A stretch of 5,177 nt of DNA from Collinsella sp. (GTDB taxonomy: Bacteria > Actinomycetota > Coriobacteriia > Coriobacteriales > Coriobacteriaceae): NCBI GenBank assembly GCA_022728415.1, contig JAIJJM010000195.1, forward strand, positions 1 through 5,177, read 5' to 3'. How positions within the stretch are numbered: position 1 is the first letter of the stretch; every line of letters begins with the position of its first letter. The position numbers and the translations under genes were made by a program. Below the pieces are notes generated by a model that had not been told where the DNA came from, ran no database searches, and was given only the letters and a program-made list of their open reading frames with translations. Positions 5,080 to 5,177 of the stretch are shown here, one piece after another.

Positions 5080-5177
5080 AGTCCTCGTTCTTGGCGGGGG
5101 CGGAGAGGAATCGTTCTTCGCCGGGCAGCACGGCGTTGAGGATCACGGCCACCACGAACGCCACGGCGATGCAGTTC
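5078..5177 (-). CDS. NCS2 uracil/xanthine permease, C-terminal end (partial)
   Basis: Only the last 32 codons and the TAA stop (5078-5080) are in the window, on the minus strand. They read NCIAVAFVVAVILNAVLPGE followed by a polar tail ending APAKNED. A final hydrophobic helix ending in LNAVLPG is the usual C-terminus of NCS2 nucleobase:cation symporters such as uracil permease, which import uracil or xanthine across the inner membrane. The gene converges on the 71-aa gene and the hairpin region. With so little sequence the substrate cannot be told, and another permease family is possible. Confidence 0.6.
   Translation of the reverse strand, partial: NCIAVAFVVAVILNAVLPGEERFLSAPAKNED

Overview
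The sequence is high-GC and actinobacterial in style, with strong GGAGG-type ribosome binding sites on several genes. The protein flavour (glmS tail, nicotinamidase, NCS2 permease tail, IS3 transposase wording) suggests Bifidobacterium or a close relative. That genus is an inference from remembered family sequence, not from a search. The window looks like an accessory region full of wrecked genes that abuts a housekeeping segment.

Layout. Bases 1-845 are the right part of an IS3-family insertion sequence whose transposase is dead: a stop codon, a 2-base frameshift and loss of the first catalytic Asp. The IS abuts the C-terminal part of an EcoRI-family adenine-specific DNA methyltransferase (846-1397), which lacks both ends. 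At about 1397 the methyltransferase breaks into the 3' end of an oppositely oriented excisionase-like (MerR-type HTH) antitoxin gene (1354-1803, minus) that has no toxin partner. Next come three intact-looking genes: an 84-aa single-span membrane protein (1837-2091, plus), a nicotinamidase (2180-2794, minus) facing it across a 16-bp terminator stem, and a 93-aa two-span membrane protein (2902-3183, minus).

Bases 3300-4653 hold two divergent broken genes: a Panacea (DUF4065/SocA-like) antitoxin with a single frameshift (minus), and a RelA/SpoT-domain (p)ppGpp synthetase-like gene with several frameshifts (plus). Panacea proteins are known partners of toxic small alarmone synthetases, so I read this as a dead toxin-antitoxin module. 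The RelA/SpoT remnant runs directly into the last 29 codons plus stop of glmS (4654-4743), which marks an insertion or rearrangement boundary. Beyond it lie a 71-aa basic hypothetical protein close behind the glmS stop (4765-4980), a strong hairpin terminator region (5022-5079), and the C-terminus of a minus-strand NCS2 uracil/xanthine permease that leaves the window.

Together, four defence or addiction genes (methyltransferase, orphan antitoxin, Panacea, RelA/SpoT) are present and none forms a complete working system. The working functions visible are NAD salvage (nicotinamidase) and nucleobase uptake (the permease end). No RNA genes or CRISPR arrays were seen, and no stretch over 300 bases is without a gene or gene remnant.
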